Made by a program: the position numbers and the translations under genes. Source: Bdellovibrionales bacterium Ga0074139 (GTDB lineage: Bacteria > Bdellovibrionota > Bdellovibrionia > Bdellovibrionales > Bdellovibrionaceae). Taken from it: a DNA stretch of 64,000 nucleotides. The notes beneath the pieces were generated by a model that was given only the letters and a program-made list of their open reading frames with translations, did not search any database and was not told the DNA's origin. Positions within the stretch are counted from its first letter, which is position 1. Every line of letters begins with the position of its first letter. The stretch spans positions 62,001 to 126,000 of the forward strand of contig LNEB01000008.1 in assembly GCA_001464795.1 (NCBI GenBank), read 5' to 3'. Below, piece after piece: positions 1-8,538 of this stretch.

Positions 1-556
1 TGAGCTTTGCTTGATACAACTGAAGCAACTGATCCTTCACCGCTTGACCTTCTAGATGACCATAGGCCAAGGCAATGGCCTGAAGGGTTGAGAAACCATG
101 ACTTGTATGTTCTTTACGCAAATGTTGAGTCCCTTGGTTTATTTCATTAATACAAACTCTTGGCAAATTTTTGAGCTCAGGTTGCCTGCGGTGCAACTTC
201 CCCGCTTGTCGCCAATTTCCATCGGACACGATCAGTTGTACAGGTTTTGAGGGCTTAAGGCTTTCGATATCTTGAGCATCCTCTGACGGAAAAAATACAT
301 AGGTTTCATAGTCATCAGACAAAATTTTGGATAAATCCAGAATATTATTCTCCTGGCCTCTAATGAAAATTTCAGAATTTACCAAAGCATGAACAGCCAG
401 TGTTCCTGTATTGGTTGTTCGCTTTAACTCTCGGTGGTGAATCACTAAGCTCAGTTTAGTACTCGTGATTATTTTTGGAATCAAATGACAGATGCAGCGA
501 TCTTGATGCAGCAAACAGGTCACACAGGGATTTTTTGTTTTTCTTTTTCGTATCAT
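1..556 (-). CDS. DTW-domain protein, probable tRNA-uridine aminocarboxypropyltransferase (3' end off window)
   Basis: The reading frame starts at an ATG at 556 and runs off the left edge after about 185 codons. The N-terminus has a Cys cluster (C11, C14, C21, C23) followed by an HHRE segment (40-43), as in DTW-domain proteins. The signature stretch reads SDGNW at 111-115, so the usual Thr before Trp is Asn here. Members of this family transfer the aminocarboxypropyl group of SAM to uridine in tRNA (acp3U). A later stretch around residues 150-165 (LRKEHTSHGFSTLQA) matches the conserved family helix. The start overlaps the stop of the upstream exonuclease gene by four bases (ATGA), so the two are probably translationally coupled. 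The substrate is inferred from the family. Confidence 0.85.
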   Translation of the reverse strand, partial: MIRKRKTKNPCVTCLLHQDRCICHLIPKIITSTKLSLVIHHRELKRTTNTGTLAVHALVNSEIFIRGQENNILDLSKILSDDYETYVFFPSEDAQDIESLKPSKPVQLIVSDGNWRQAGKLHRRQPELKNLPRVCINEINQGTQHLRKEHTSHGFSTLQAIALAYGHLEGQAVKDQLLQLYQAKL

Positions 557-1095
557 GTGGGTTCACTTAGTTTTTGATAAATCATAAGCCCCACCCACGC
601 ATCGGTGGCCGCATAGTTCAGCTGCCTTTGATCCAGATGACTCAGTTCCCAATTGGTGGTTTTAGGTCCTTTAGATATGGGCTGACCTAAAACTTCTTCA
701 CTCATTCCTTTAAGGCCTCTGTTTTGTAGACCTTTGATTTTTGCTAAACTTTGAAGCTCGACAAAACTTTCTGGCTTAAAAGGAAAAAGCTTTTGCAAAA
801 GATTAAGATCGTCACGAATGGCAACCCCTACTTTGGTAATATCAGGATTTTCCAAAATGGCTTTCAACCCGTCAAACCGAGTCACATAGTGAAGTCTTAT
901 AATGTAAGCTTCTTCTTCCGTGGACAGTTGCAAAAGTGCCACTTTGTGAACCACACCCTTCTTGAAACTGGGCCTTGTTTCAGTGTCAAAGCCAAGCACC
1001 TTGGCACGAGACAAAGCTTCAGTGGCCTGATCAAGCACCGCATCGGTTGTGATTAAGTGGATTTTTCCAGGAAACGATAGGAACGTAGACATCAT
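553..1095 (-). CDS. RNase D-like 3'-5' exonuclease domain protein
   Basis: A 180-residue protein made of a single DEDDy exonuclease fold. The catalytic motifs are visible: Exo I FDTET (D37, E39), Exo II GVAIRDDL (D95 or D96) and Exo III YAATD (Y161, D165). It is about half the length of full RNase D because it lacks HRDC domains. Such stand-alone domains act on RNA or DNA 3' ends in the cytoplasm. It is the promoter-proximal gene of a pair with the DTW-domain gene and overlaps it by ATGA, which suggests, without proving, a shared role in tRNA metabolism. The first two codons are both ATG, so the start may be three bases further in. Confidence 0.85.
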   Translation of the reverse strand: MMSTFLSFPGKIHLITTDAVLDQATEALSRAKVLGFDTETRPSFKKGVVHKVALLQLSTEEEAYIIRLHYVTRFDGLKAILENPDITKVGVAIRDDLNLLQKLFPFKPESFVELQSLAKIKGLQNRGLKGMSEEVLGQPISKGPKTTNWELSHLDQRQLNYAATDAWVGLMIYQKLSEPT

Positions 1096-1143
1096 CTAGG
1101 AATTACACTAGAACAGGGCCTGAACTACGACAAGGAGCTCTGC

Positions 1144-1488
1144 ATGCTGAATTTAACAAAAGAACAAATGACTGAAATGGCCGAACTGATTAAACAGGAA
1201 AACGGGGCTAACCTGGAAGAGGTTTCGCAAATCATGAAGCGAATGATGACAGTCGGCGATCTTAAAAAAGTGATCGCTGGTATGGACGATTCATTACCCA
1301 TCGAGCTTGAGGTTGTTCTTGAAATCACTGAAGACGGCGATTGCTCGACTCAGCCAGGACTTGCCATTCATCACTACCAAGTGCAAAAAGGTGACGATGG
1401 CTATGCACGCCTCACTTTAGTGGGTGCCCAACCACAAAACGCAGAAGCCTATGCCACTGCCTTTGAAATTGATGTTTTGAAACAATAG
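1144..1488 (+). CDS. Conserved hypothetical protein, 114 aa
   Basis: Not recognised. A good ribosome-binding site (AAGGAG, six bases before the ATG) supports this start. The N-terminal 35 residues are predicted helical and charged. The middle (MTVGDLKKVIAGMDDSLPIE) looks like the phrase found in small proteins that control a value or setting, and the rest alternates strands. It has no signal peptide or membrane segment, so it is probably cytoplasmic. It diverges from the exonuclease gene and converges with the old yellow enzyme gene, so it is likely a single-gene transcription unit. No function can be assigned. Confidence 0.7.
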   Translation: MLNLTKEQMTEMAELIKQENGANLEEVSQIMKRMMTVGDLKKVIAGMDDSLPIELEVVLEITEDGDCSTQPGLAIHHYQVQKGDDGYARLTLVGAQPQNAEAYATAFEIDVLKQ

Positions 1489-1495
1489 AAATTAG

Positions 1496-2548
1496 CTAGG
1501 ACCTGGGGTAATCGATATAGCCTTCAGGTCCACTGGAATAAAAAGTATTCGTATTAAATTCTGCCAGTGGAATGTCTTTTTGAATTCTTTTAGCTAAATC
1601 AGGATTAGAAATATAATACTTCCCCCAAGCCACTGCGTCTGCTGTTCCACTTGTGATCAACTGGCTGGCCACGGCAGGTGTCAATCCTTGATTGGCAATC
1701 ACGACACCACCAAATTCTTTTTTAATACTTTTTGTAATATAATTTTCACTTTGACCTTCACGAGTGAAAATAAAAGCTAGTTTTCTTTTGCCTAGTTCAC
1801 GAGCCACATAACTAAAAGTTTCTTGGGGGTTCACGTCCCCCATGTCATGGGAATCGCACGCAGGAGCCAAATGAACACCAATTCTGCCCGGTGACCAAAC
1901 AGATTTCACTGCATCTACTATTTCAAGTAAAAATCGGGCCCGGTTTTCTGTAGACCCACCGTAAATATCAGTTCTTAAATTAGATTTTGTTTGTAAAAAT
2001 TGATCAATCAAATAGCCGTTGGCTGCATGAATTTCAACTCCATCAAAATGGGCTTCTTTAGCATAAATAGCTGCCTGTTTATATTGATTCACAATGATTT
2101 GAATTTCACTTATTTCTAAAGCCCGTGGAGTCACGAAGGGACGCTGAGGCCGAAGCAGACTGACAAAGCCTTTCGGAGCAATAGACGAAGGAGCGACAGG
2201 CACTTCACCATTCAGAAACTCAGGATCAGACACCCGGCCCACATGCCAAAGTTGTAAAAAAATTCTTCCGCCCTTGCTATGCACAGCTTCAGTGATTTTT
2301 TTCCAGCCCTGAACCTGCTTTTGGTTCCAAATACCAGGCGTGTCTTTGTAGCCCACTCCCATGGGATCTATACTTGTGGCTTCTGAAATAATAAGCCCTG
2401 CTTCTGCTCTTTGCGCATAATATTCGGCCATCATGGAATTGGGGATTCGTTCGCTTCCTGCACGCTGACGAGTCAAGGGGGCCATGATGATTCTATTAGG
2501 TAATTGAAGATCACCCACTTGCAGTGATTCAAATAATACTGATGTCAT
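1496..2548 (-). CDS. Old yellow enzyme family NAD(P)H:flavin oxidoreductase
   Basis: A 350-residue FMN-dependent ene-reductase of the NemA/OYE class, which reduces activated alkenes, nitro compounds or N-ethylmaleimide with NAD(P)H. Visible landmarks are the FMN-binding start MAPLTR (22-27), QLWHVGR (99-105), the substrate-anchoring His/Asn pair in IHAANGYL (H174, N177), the RTDIYGGSTENRARF block near 195-210 and the C-terminal phosphate-binding region near 300-325. In that last region the usual GGRPFIANPDL is altered to WGKYYISNPDL. A strong site AAGGAG lies seven bases before the ATG. It lies just downstream of the diguanylate cyclase gene gap and is probably its own unit. Physiological substrate unknown. 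Confidence 0.9.
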   Translation of the reverse strand: MTSVLFESLQVGDLQLPNRIIMAPLTRQRAGSERIPNSMMAEYYAQRAEAGLIISEATSIDPMGVGYKDTPGIWNQKQVQGWKKITEAVHSKGGRIFLQLWHVGRVSDPEFLNGEVPVAPSSIAPKGFVSLLRPQRPFVTPRALEISEIQIIVNQYKQAAIYAKEAHFDGVEIHAANGYLIDQFLQTKSNLRTDIYGGSTENRARFLLEIVDAVKSVWSPGRIGVHLAPACDSHDMGDVNPQETFSYVARELGKRKLAFIFTREGQSENYITKSIKKEFGGVVIANQGLTPAVASQLITSGTADAVAWGKYYISNPDLAKRIQKDIPLAEFNTNTFYSSGPEGYIDYPRS

Positions 2549-2559
2549 TTTAAAACTCC

Positions 2560-3648
2560 TTAAAAATTAAGCTTGTACAGGGGATCAAATTTTTCTGGAA
2601 ACTCTTTTTGAGTGATTCCTCGTACGCAGTTACGGCCTGCTTTTTTTGCATTATAAAGAGCAAAATCTGCCACACGAATTAGACTTTTAGAGGTTAAATT
2701 ATTGGCCCCAGGGGTTGAAATGGCATAACCGAAGCTTGCTGTTAGTTTAATTTGATAATGTTCATTTTTAAAAAGATAGCTTTCAATTTTTGCACGCACA
2801 CGTTCACAAAAGGCTTCCACGCCTTCTTGATTGGTTTGCGGCAGTACCACCATGAACTCGTCACCGCCGTAACGAGCAGCAAAATCCACATCCCGAACAG
2901 ATTGTTTCAGCATTTTTCCCATTTCTGATAACACAAAACTACCAAATAAATGATCATTGCTGTCATTCACTGATTTAAAATGATCCATATCAAACATCAC
3001 AACAGCCGTTGAATTTTGAAAACGATGTCCCCTGATCAGCTCGGCCTCTAATTTTTCATACATAGAGCGCATATTATAAAGACCCGTCAAATCATCAATA
3101 TCAATGAGTTGCTCGGCATCTTTTAATTTTTTTTCAGTTTGCTTAAGCTTCGTGGTTTCAACACCTATGATAACGGCCCCTTTACCTTCTGAGTATTTAC
3201 TACCGACCACCCAAAAGTATTTATTTTCTTTTCCTAGTGATGAGGCGAGCTCTTTTTGTAAACTACTTTCTTTTGAGGCAAAAAGCTCTTTTGCGAAACG
3301 ATGAAAGTAATTGTCTTTGGTTTGAAATCCCACAGACTTACCGATGTACTCTTCTTGCTTTTGCCCTGTTAACCTAAGAAGTGTTTCATTGATACCTTCG
3401 TATTCCAATCGGTCATTGATCCAAGAAATTGTACAAGGGGTATTATCCACAATGACTTTGAGTCTTTCAAATTGTACCTGGGCATCATTGAGTCTTTTTT
3501 GTAGCTTTAAGTAATCTTGATTGGTCTTAAGCAGAAGATTTTCTGTTTGCTTGAGGCTCAAGCCTTTTTTGATTTTTCCCTTAAGATCTAAAATCTTTAA
3601 ACTTTTAACCTTTCGGGCCAGCCAGGGATGAAGTTTTTTAATGTCCAT
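2560..3648 (-). CDS. PAS-GGDEF diguanylate cyclase
   Basis: A 362-residue soluble enzyme that should make cyclic di-GMP from two GTP. A coiled-coil N-terminus (residues 30-65) leads to a PAS domain (about 60-165), a short helical linker, then the GGDEF domain (about 185-350). The active site is intact: FDMDHFKSVND metal site (D220) and GGDEF at 261-265. The autoinhibitory I-site RxxD (RDVD, 252-255) sits exactly five residues ahead of it, so product inhibition is expected. There is no membrane segment. The PAS domain implies an input ligand that cannot be named. Cyclic di-GMP controls gliding and predation in Bdellovibrio, and a PilZ effector lies elsewhere in the window. Confidence 0.93.
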   Translation of the reverse strand: MDIKKLHPWLARKVKSLKILDLKGKIKKGLSLKQTENLLLKTNQDYLKLQKRLNDAQVQFERLKVIVDNTPCTISWINDRLEYEGINETLLRLTGQKQEEYIGKSVGFQTKDNYFHRFAKELFASKESSLQKELASSLGKENKYFWVVGSKYSEGKGAVIIGVETTKLKQTEKKLKDAEQLIDIDDLTGLYNMRSMYEKLEAELIRGHRFQNSTAVVMFDMDHFKSVNDSNDHLFGSFVLSEMGKMLKQSVRDVDFAARYGGDEFMVVLPQTNQEGVEAFCERVRAKIESYLFKNEHYQIKLTASFGYAISTPGANNLTSKSLIRVADFALYNAKKAGRNCVRGITQKEFPEKFDPLYKLNF

Positions 3649-3675
3649 AGCAAAATTTAACCTTACAAAAGCAGA

Positions 3676-4722
3676 CTAATCAAATAGCTTGTCCAGTTTT
3701 GCCTTGATATCAGCTCTATTAATTTTTAAAGCCAAACGCTTCGCTTTTTCAGGTTGCAAAATAGACAGCGAATAGACCATGGCATAGGTGGTCTCTTGGT
3801 CTTGAATCAAGGAAGACCTTTCAAAAGGTCCTGATAAGGCAGAAATTGGCAAATAAGAAGATCGATCAATCAACAAAGAAATTTTTGCTTTCAACTGAGT
3901 CTCTTGATCAAAAATGAGGGATGATAAATACTCAGCCTGTTGAAATTGAGCCTGTGACCTAAGAAGTTCTGAAGTTGCAAATAAGTACTCATGGTCAAGC
4001 TGACTTGCCACTTGAAATCCAAAAGTGGCACTGCGGACTCGTTTTAATAAATATTCATTAGCTGACCATTCAGCCCAGATACGACTGGATTTCGGGCTTT
4101 GAACTTTTAAGATCTCTAGAGCTTGAGTTTTTTCAGACTCTGGTAATGATCTTACAAAATTAAGTATTAAATCCTCAGGAAATTTGAGACTCGCCCAATT
4201 GATCAGCTGAACTTGAGCTTCTTTAAAAAGATTCAATTTTATTAAAATTTTCCACTTTAAATGAGCTAAACTTGGATCCTGAGTCATTTGCACTAAATGA
4301 TAGGCAAGATTCCAATTTTCATTTTGATAGTAGCAATCAAATACCACAGGAATTTGTTCAATTTTTAACGACTCATGAGGAGACCATTGAATACTGGCAC
4401 ACTGCTTAAATTTTTTAAGCTTGTTCAGTGCAAAGGCTTTTTCATACAACAATTCCTGAGTCGGGCTTTGCGTTTGAATCAACTGCAGAGCTTCTTCATA
4501 TTGATTTCTTAAATTAAGAATTTGAATGTTAAATAATATTTTTTGCTTTTGTAATGCAGATGGAAGTTGTTTTATTTCAGCTTCAGCGAAATCTAATTTA
4601 TTATCTTGAATTAAAGCCTGAATTAACTTTGGGCCTTCCAGTTCATCATAAAAAGGCTCTAGGCTGGTGGAATAGGGCTGAGCCCATGACAACTGAAAAA
4701 GAAATAAAATAAGTTTACTCAT
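3676..4722 (-). CDS. Secreted TPR-like repeat protein, last gene of the TonB operon
   Basis: A 348-residue protein with a signal peptide (cleavage expected after QLSWA) and helical, weakly TPR-like repeats through most of its length. The ATG at 4722 is preferred over an upstream TTG at 4728 because AAGG lies seven bases before it. It overlaps the end of tonB by eight bases. In the TonB2-type loci of Vibrio and Shewanella a TPR protein also closes the cluster, which is the main reason to treat it as a system component, perhaps a periplasmic scaffold. The repeats are too degenerate to be certain of TPR identity by eye. Confidence 0.7.
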   Translation of the reverse strand: MSKLILFLFQLSWAQPYSTSLEPFYDELEGPKLIQALIQDNKLDFAEAEIKQLPSALQKQKILFNIQILNLRNQYEEALQLIQTQSPTQELLYEKAFALNKLKKFKQCASIQWSPHESLKIEQIPVVFDCYYQNENWNLAYHLVQMTQDPSLAHLKWKILIKLNLFKEAQVQLINWASLKFPEDLILNFVRSLPESEKTQALEILKVQSPKSSRIWAEWSANEYLLKRVRSATFGFQVASQLDHEYLFATSELLRSQAQFQQAEYLSSLIFDQETQLKAKISLLIDRSSYLPISALSGPFERSSLIQDQETTYAMVYSLSILQPEKAKRLALKINRADIKAKLDKLFD

Positions 4723-5302
4723 AATCAAACCTTATTTTTTGAGTCCACCACGCTTGAATGGCTTGACCCGTTTGAATCTCTGGCAAAAATTTCCATTTTC
4801 TGACCTGATTCATAACATCCTGATCAAAGACACCTGGTGGCTCACTCTTTATAATGCTGAGCTGCCCGATCTCTCCCGATAAATCCACCAATCCTTTAAT
4901 CACTACAAAGCCTTTTAGACCTTTTGCTTTCGCATGGCTGGGGTACTCGATGGAAGGATGCCCTAACACCTGGGCCTTTCGATTCTGATTTTGTGCTTGA
5001 TCGATGGAACCTTCCACTGAGTCTCCACGACCTGAACGAAGGCCAGCAGATCCTTGAGATGATTGGGATAAAAATCCTTGAAAGGTCTGCATTTGTAGAG
5101 GCTGATTCATTGGTTTCAAATCAGCCGGAAGAGGCTTTTCTTTTTTTACAATTTTTGGTGGTGTTTCTGTCGCTTTCATCTTCACTTTTATTTTTTCTTG
5201 AACTTTTGTATCAGCTGACGAATTTTCTAATTCAATTGGGTCATGGGACAACCAATAGACAAAAATCGCACTACAAAGAAAAAATGAAAATAAAATCTTC
5301 AT
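4715..5302 (-). CDS. tonB: TonB-family energy transducer
   Basis: A 195-residue inner-membrane protein with one N-terminal membrane anchor (about residues 3-20), a Lys/Pro-rich periplasmic linker (35-70), a Gln/Ser-rich stretch (70-110) and a TonB C-terminal domain (about 115-195). The conserved YPSHAKAKGLKGFVVIKGLV segment and the final WKFLPE region are clear. The ATG at 5302 with AGGGA upstream is chosen over an in-frame TTG one codon earlier. It sits four bases behind the TtpC-like gene and overlaps the repeat-protein gene. It should carry proton-motive energy from the ExbB/ExbD pair to the receptor encoded in the same operon. Confidence 0.88.
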   Translation of the reverse strand: MKILFSFFLCSAIFVYWLSHDPIELENSSADTKVQEKIKVKMKATETPPKIVKKEKPLPADLKPMNQPLQMQTFQGFLSQSSQGSAGLRSGRGDSVEGSIDQAQNQNRKAQVLGHPSIEYPSHAKAKGLKGFVVIKGLVDLSGEIGQLSIIKSEPPGVFDQDVMNQVRKWKFLPEIQTGQAIQAWWTQKIRFDYE

Positions 5303-5305
5303 CAA

Positions 5306-6079
5306 TTAATCCCTAGCAAACAAAGTAAATAAGTAAGCCACTAAACTAAGAATCAAGCCCAGTACGATCAGAGGAAGCTGATCCGCCAATCGGTCCCAAA
5401 TATTGGCTGTGACTTTTAAATCCACCTTTTCAAAAACACTTTCAAATAAATAAAGCTTGAACAAACCAGAGGGATCCACTTGAGCTTGAATTGGTTTCAG
5501 TAATCCTTCAGGCGAAGGTCCTAGAATTTGATTGTCTTTAAAGGCTCCGATGCGCCCCACTCGTGTGATGGGATCCATTGCCAAATCACCTTCTGCATTT
5601 CGGTAGTGAGCCCTGACATTTTCCACGCGAGTGGCCAAAGTCAAAAGTTCTAAACTTTTCTTAGCGACTGATTCCAACTGATGAATTTGAATGTCACCGA
5701 CATCAATCGTTGGAATCTTTTCCTTTTTTTCAAAAAGAAGTTCTTGTTCAAGCACACTTAATTCGTTTTGAGCTAAAGAATAAAGCTGATTTAAGTTATC
5801 AAGTTTTTTGAAATTATCTTTTTTCTTCTTATCCAGTCTTGAAAACTGTTCTTGAAGATCATCATTATTCGTTTTTATTAAAGTCAGTTCTGATTCTAAT
5901 TTTAAAATTTCTGATTCTAGACTTTTTTGAACCGATTCAGTTTCAGACTTTAACTTTCTTTTATCACGCTTTAAGCTTTCGGTTTGCAGATTCACATAGC
6001 TGATTTCACGTTTTAAAGCTTCTTCTAAATTTTGTGCAAAAGACACCTGAGAAATGATTAAAAATAATATAATTTTCAT
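5306..6079 (-). CDS. TtpC-like periplasmic coiled-coil protein lacking the proton-channel domain
   Basis: A 257-residue protein with a signal peptide, a long coiled coil (about 17-125), a conserved segment around DPITRVGRIGAF (165-176) and a C-terminal membrane span (about 235-254). In Vibrio-type TonB2 systems, TtpC has this periplasmic half joined to a MotA/TolQ/ExbB channel domain. Here the protein stops just after the membrane segment. The channel domain is not recovered in a nearby frame; a separate complete exbB is in the operon. It overlaps the DUF3450 gene by ATGA. The assignment rests on architecture and gene order rather than strong sequence identity. Confidence 0.65.
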   Translation of the reverse strand: MKIILFLIISQVSFAQNLEEALKREISYVNLQTESLKRDKRKLKSETESVQKSLESEILKLESELTLIKTNNDDLQEQFSRLDKKKKDNFKKLDNLNQLYSLAQNELSVLEQELLFEKKEKIPTIDVGDIQIHQLESVAKKSLELLTLATRVENVRAHYRNAEGDLAMDPITRVGRIGAFKDNQILGPSPEGLLKPIQAQVDPSGLFKLYLFESVFEKVDLKVTANIWDRLADQLPLIVLGLILSLVAYLFTLFARD

Positions 6080-6807
6080 AACTGACCTCGAGGGGGGTTA
6101 AGTCCAGGTAAAGCAAAAATATTTTTAAATACGCGAGCCCTTGAAGCCTTTAGCACTTTCTCGATGGCTAAAATCTCGTCTGTATTTTCAGTGGTGACCC
6201 AAATCCAACCTGCGTCTGTTTTTTTAGTGAAGCCTAGTTGCTGATCTGTGGTTTTAAAGTACATATGAAGCATTCCAAGTCTTGCAACTTCAGCTGTTAC
6301 TTTATTGTTATTAAGATTGATTTCCAAAACCTCATTGGCAAAACCTTTGGTGTTTTTAAGTTCTAAGGAAGTGAAATTCCATAGATCCCAAACAAGGGGC
6401 TCTAGGGGTTCCTTTAATTCCAGCCTTTGCTGGATTTCTTCTAGTTTCTTAAGCCTTGTTTCTGTTTGATAGGGCACCGAGGACTGAACCCAAATTTTAA
6501 GATCATTGATCCATTGTGTAACAAATTTTTTATCTTCCAAAGAATTTGTAGATCCAGAACTAAGGACTTTTTTAAGTCGGCTCATTTTTTCATTTAAAAT
6601 TTTTGCCTTTAATTTTTCAGCAGCTAAATTCTGTTTGAGATCTGAAATCTGATCTTTCAAAGCTGACAAGTTTTGAAGGCTACTTTGTCTTAAAGTTTCA
6701 AGATCCGCAGCTTCAGATTCCATTTGTGATCTTAAAGGAACCAGCTGACTGGATAACTCCATAATGGGATCAGCAAAACTTAAAAATGGAATAAATAGAA
6801 ATATCAT
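6076..6807 (-). CDS. DUF3450-family periplasmic coiled-coil protein
   Basis: A 243-residue protein with a short signal peptide (MIFLFIPFLSFA), a coiled coil (about 20-90), a charged helical region with the family phrase SVPYQTETRL (about 112-121) and a C-terminal segment with EVARLGMLHMYFKT. Those two phrases and the length fit DUF3450, a family found beside TtpC in TonB2-type loci. The gene overlaps exbD by ATGA and the TtpC-like gene by ATGA, so the four motor genes are translationally chained. It presumably acts in the periplasm with the TtpC-like protein. Biochemical function is unknown. Confidence 0.72.
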   Translation of the reverse strand: MIFLFIPFLSFADPIMELSSQLVPLRSQMESEAADLETLRQSSLQNLSALKDQISDLKQNLAAEKLKAKILNEKMSRLKKVLSSGSTNSLEDKKFVTQWINDLKIWVQSSVPYQTETRLKKLEEIQQRLELKEPLEPLVWDLWNFTSLELKNTKGFANEVLEINLNNNKVTAEVARLGMLHMYFKTTDQQLGFTKKTDAGWIWVTTENTDEILAIEKVLKASRARVFKNIFALPGLNPPRGQL

Positions 6808-7214
6808 AAAATCTCCCTGTCTGTGGAAACTGCAAAATCATCCACCCCTGCTTTTTTTAACCAGTCCATCACTTTTATCACGTTTCCATGATAGGCCTCT
6901 TGATCAGCTGTAATAACCGCTTGGACTTTTGGATTTTTATCAAGCTCGATTTTTGCAAGTTCAAAGGCTTTTTCTGCGTCCACTTCAATATTATTAATTA
7001 AAATTCGACCCTCTTCAGAAACAGTGACTTGTAAAAAAGAAGGTTCTGTTTCATCTGAACTTGAAGCTGTCGGCAAATTAACCTCGATGCTGGGTTTGAT
7101 CAGGCTTGGCGCTGTCACCATAAAAATAATCAAAACCACCAGGATAATATCTACTAAGGGAACAATATTAATATCCGAGATAATGCTGTCATCAGAACTT
7201 GTTTTAGCGGCCAC
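6804..7214 (-). CDS. exbD: ExbD/TolR-type biopolymer transport protein
   Basis: A 136-residue protein with one membrane span near residues 17-37 carrying the conserved NIVPLVDIILVVLIIFMVT block, including the Asp needed for proton conduction, and a periplasmic ExbD/TolR domain (45-135). It starts at GTG 7214 with AGGAG six bases upstream and overlaps the end of exbB by 11 bases. With ExbB it forms the proton-driven motor that energises TonB. Everything about length and motif is typical for the family. Confidence 0.93.
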   Translation of the reverse strand: MAAKTSSDDSIISDINIVPLVDIILVVLIIFMVTAPSLIKPSIEVNLPTASSSDETEPSFLQVTVSEEGRILINNIEVDAEKAFELAKIELDKNPKVQAVITADQEAYHGNVIKVMDWLKKAGVDDFAVSTDREIL

Positions 7215-7845
7215 TGGTGTCTCCTGATGTTTTGATGTAAAGCATGAAGAGCTCTTGTGCCGAATCTAAACTTGAAAGAATAGCTTTCACTTGTTTTTGA
7301 AAATAATTGTAAGCCAGCACTGATGGAATGGCGACAAGCAGACCTGCAGCTGTCGCAATAAGGGCTGCAGAAATTCCTGACATCACTGTGTTTTGTCCAG
7401 CACCCGAGCTTTGTGCTAAATCGTGGAAGGATTTCATAATTCCTAATACAGTCCCGAACAGTCCAATATAAGGTGCGTTGGATCCCACTGTTGCTAAGAA
7501 TCCTAGTGACCTTTCAAGTTTTGGTTTTTCGATCATCACAAGGCTTCGAAACAATTCATCCAAACCTTTTTCGCCAAATTTGTTAAAATGATTGATAGCC
7601 ACAAAACAAACTCTTTCAGCTAAATCTGTGTTTTGCTTGGCCAGTTTTTCAACCACTTCATAGTTTTGATTCAGCAATGCTGATTTCATAATGGCTTGGC
7701 TATTTTTACTTTTAATTGAAATAGCCCTTAATGCAAAATAACGATCTAAAATTAGGTAGACCGCCATCACAGTTAAAAATAGAAGTAACACTAAAACGGC
7801 TTGGTCAGCGTAATGGGCCACGGCAAAAACTCTTTCAGTCATCAT
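7204..7845 (-). CDS. exbB: ExbB/TolQ-type proton channel protein
   Basis: A 213-residue protein with three membrane segments (about 15-35, 120-145, 165-190) and the MotA/TolQ/ExbB signature, seen as APYIGLFGTVLGIMKSF and ISAALIATAAGLLVAIPSV. It begins immediately after the stop of the ankyrin lipoprotein gene (TAAATGATG), with AAAGGA inside the preceding codons serving as ribosome-binding site. It is the channel half of the TonB motor encoded here. The second TolQ-like protein in the window, near 56.5 kb, belongs to a different operon. Confidence 0.93.
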   Translation of the reverse strand: MMTERVFAVAHYADQAVLVLLLFLTVMAVYLILDRYFALRAISIKSKNSQAIMKSALLNQNYEVVEKLAKQNTDLAERVCFVAINHFNKFGEKGLDELFRSLVMIEKPKLERSLGFLATVGSNAPYIGLFGTVLGIMKSFHDLAQSSGAGQNTVMSGISAALIATAAGLLVAIPSVLAYNYFQKQVKAILSSLDSAQELFMLYIKTSGDTSGR

Positions 7846-8538
7846 TTATTCCTTTGCAAAACGTTTTAAAAGTTCATTTTCAATATTTTTTAAGTTTTTC
7901 TTTCGTGCCACTTTCAGTGGGCTTTCACCATTCAAGTCAGCTAAATTCACATCCAGCTTGGGATCTGAAAAAAGAACTCTTAGTGAATTCATCCACTCAT
8001 TTTCAATGGCCATAATGAGAGGTGTGGATCCCTCGGGACTTATAAAGTTAACATTGATGTCTTCATTTAAAAGGGCTTTCAATGGACGAAATTCATTTTT
8101 TACAAGCACTGATAAAAGATCCATTTGATCTTCAGCTTCCGTTTTAAATAAAGCTCTGGATAGTTTTAACTTTTCAGGTTGAAGCTGGATCCAATTTTTA
8201 AGGCTTTCACCGTTAATTAAACTGATTTCTAAATTAGCACCCTGGATCACTAAGTAGCGCATGATTTTTGTTTTTTTTAAACTGGACGCTTCAGCTAGTA
8301 AAGTTCTTTCAGACTTCAAAACAAGATCGATGGAATATTTTTGGCTTGTTAAAATTTCAATGATTTGATCAAGGCGATCATCAAAAATGGCCTGTTGCAA
8401 AAGTACAAAGGGATCTGAGGACTCTACTGGCTTTTGCTGGACACCTGACTTTTCAAAAAATTGACTGCTGGATGTGTGCTTTCCGCAGGCTGACACAAGT
8501 AAACACAGCAAAAGAGTTAATATTTTTATAGGGTCCAT
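7846..8538 (-). CDS. Ankyrin-repeat lipoprotein
   Basis: A 230-residue protein with a lipoprotein signal (LLCLLVSAC, lipidated Cys about residue 18) and ankyrin-type repeats. The clearest are SPEGSTPLIMAIENEWMNSLRVL and NGESPLKVARKKNLKNIENEL near the C-terminus, with an earlier degenerate pair around 75-110. It overlaps the end of the receptor gene by 13 bases and abuts exbB. An ankyrin lipoprotein is not a usual part of TonB operons. It may hold receptor or motor parts together in the periplasm, which is inference from position only. Confidence 0.82.
   Translation of the reverse strand: MDPIKILTLLLCLLVSACGKHTSSSQFFEKSGVQQKPVESSDPFVLLQQAIFDDRLDQIIEILTSQKYSIDLVLKSERTLLAEASSLKKTKIMRYLVIQGANLEISLINGESLKNWIQLQPEKLKLSRALFKTEAEDQMDLLSVLVKNEFRPLKALLNEDINVNFISPEGSTPLIMAIENEWMNSLRVLFSDPKLDVNLADLNGESPLKVARKKNLKNIENELLKRFAKE

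Noticed and set aside
5306-7845. A frameshift splitting a normal TtpC, which would make the missing channel domain an artefact.
   Set aside because: The frame ends after a complete membrane segment with tonB directly behind, and the ExbB gene lies two genes upstream as a full-length protein, so no disrupted remainder is seen.
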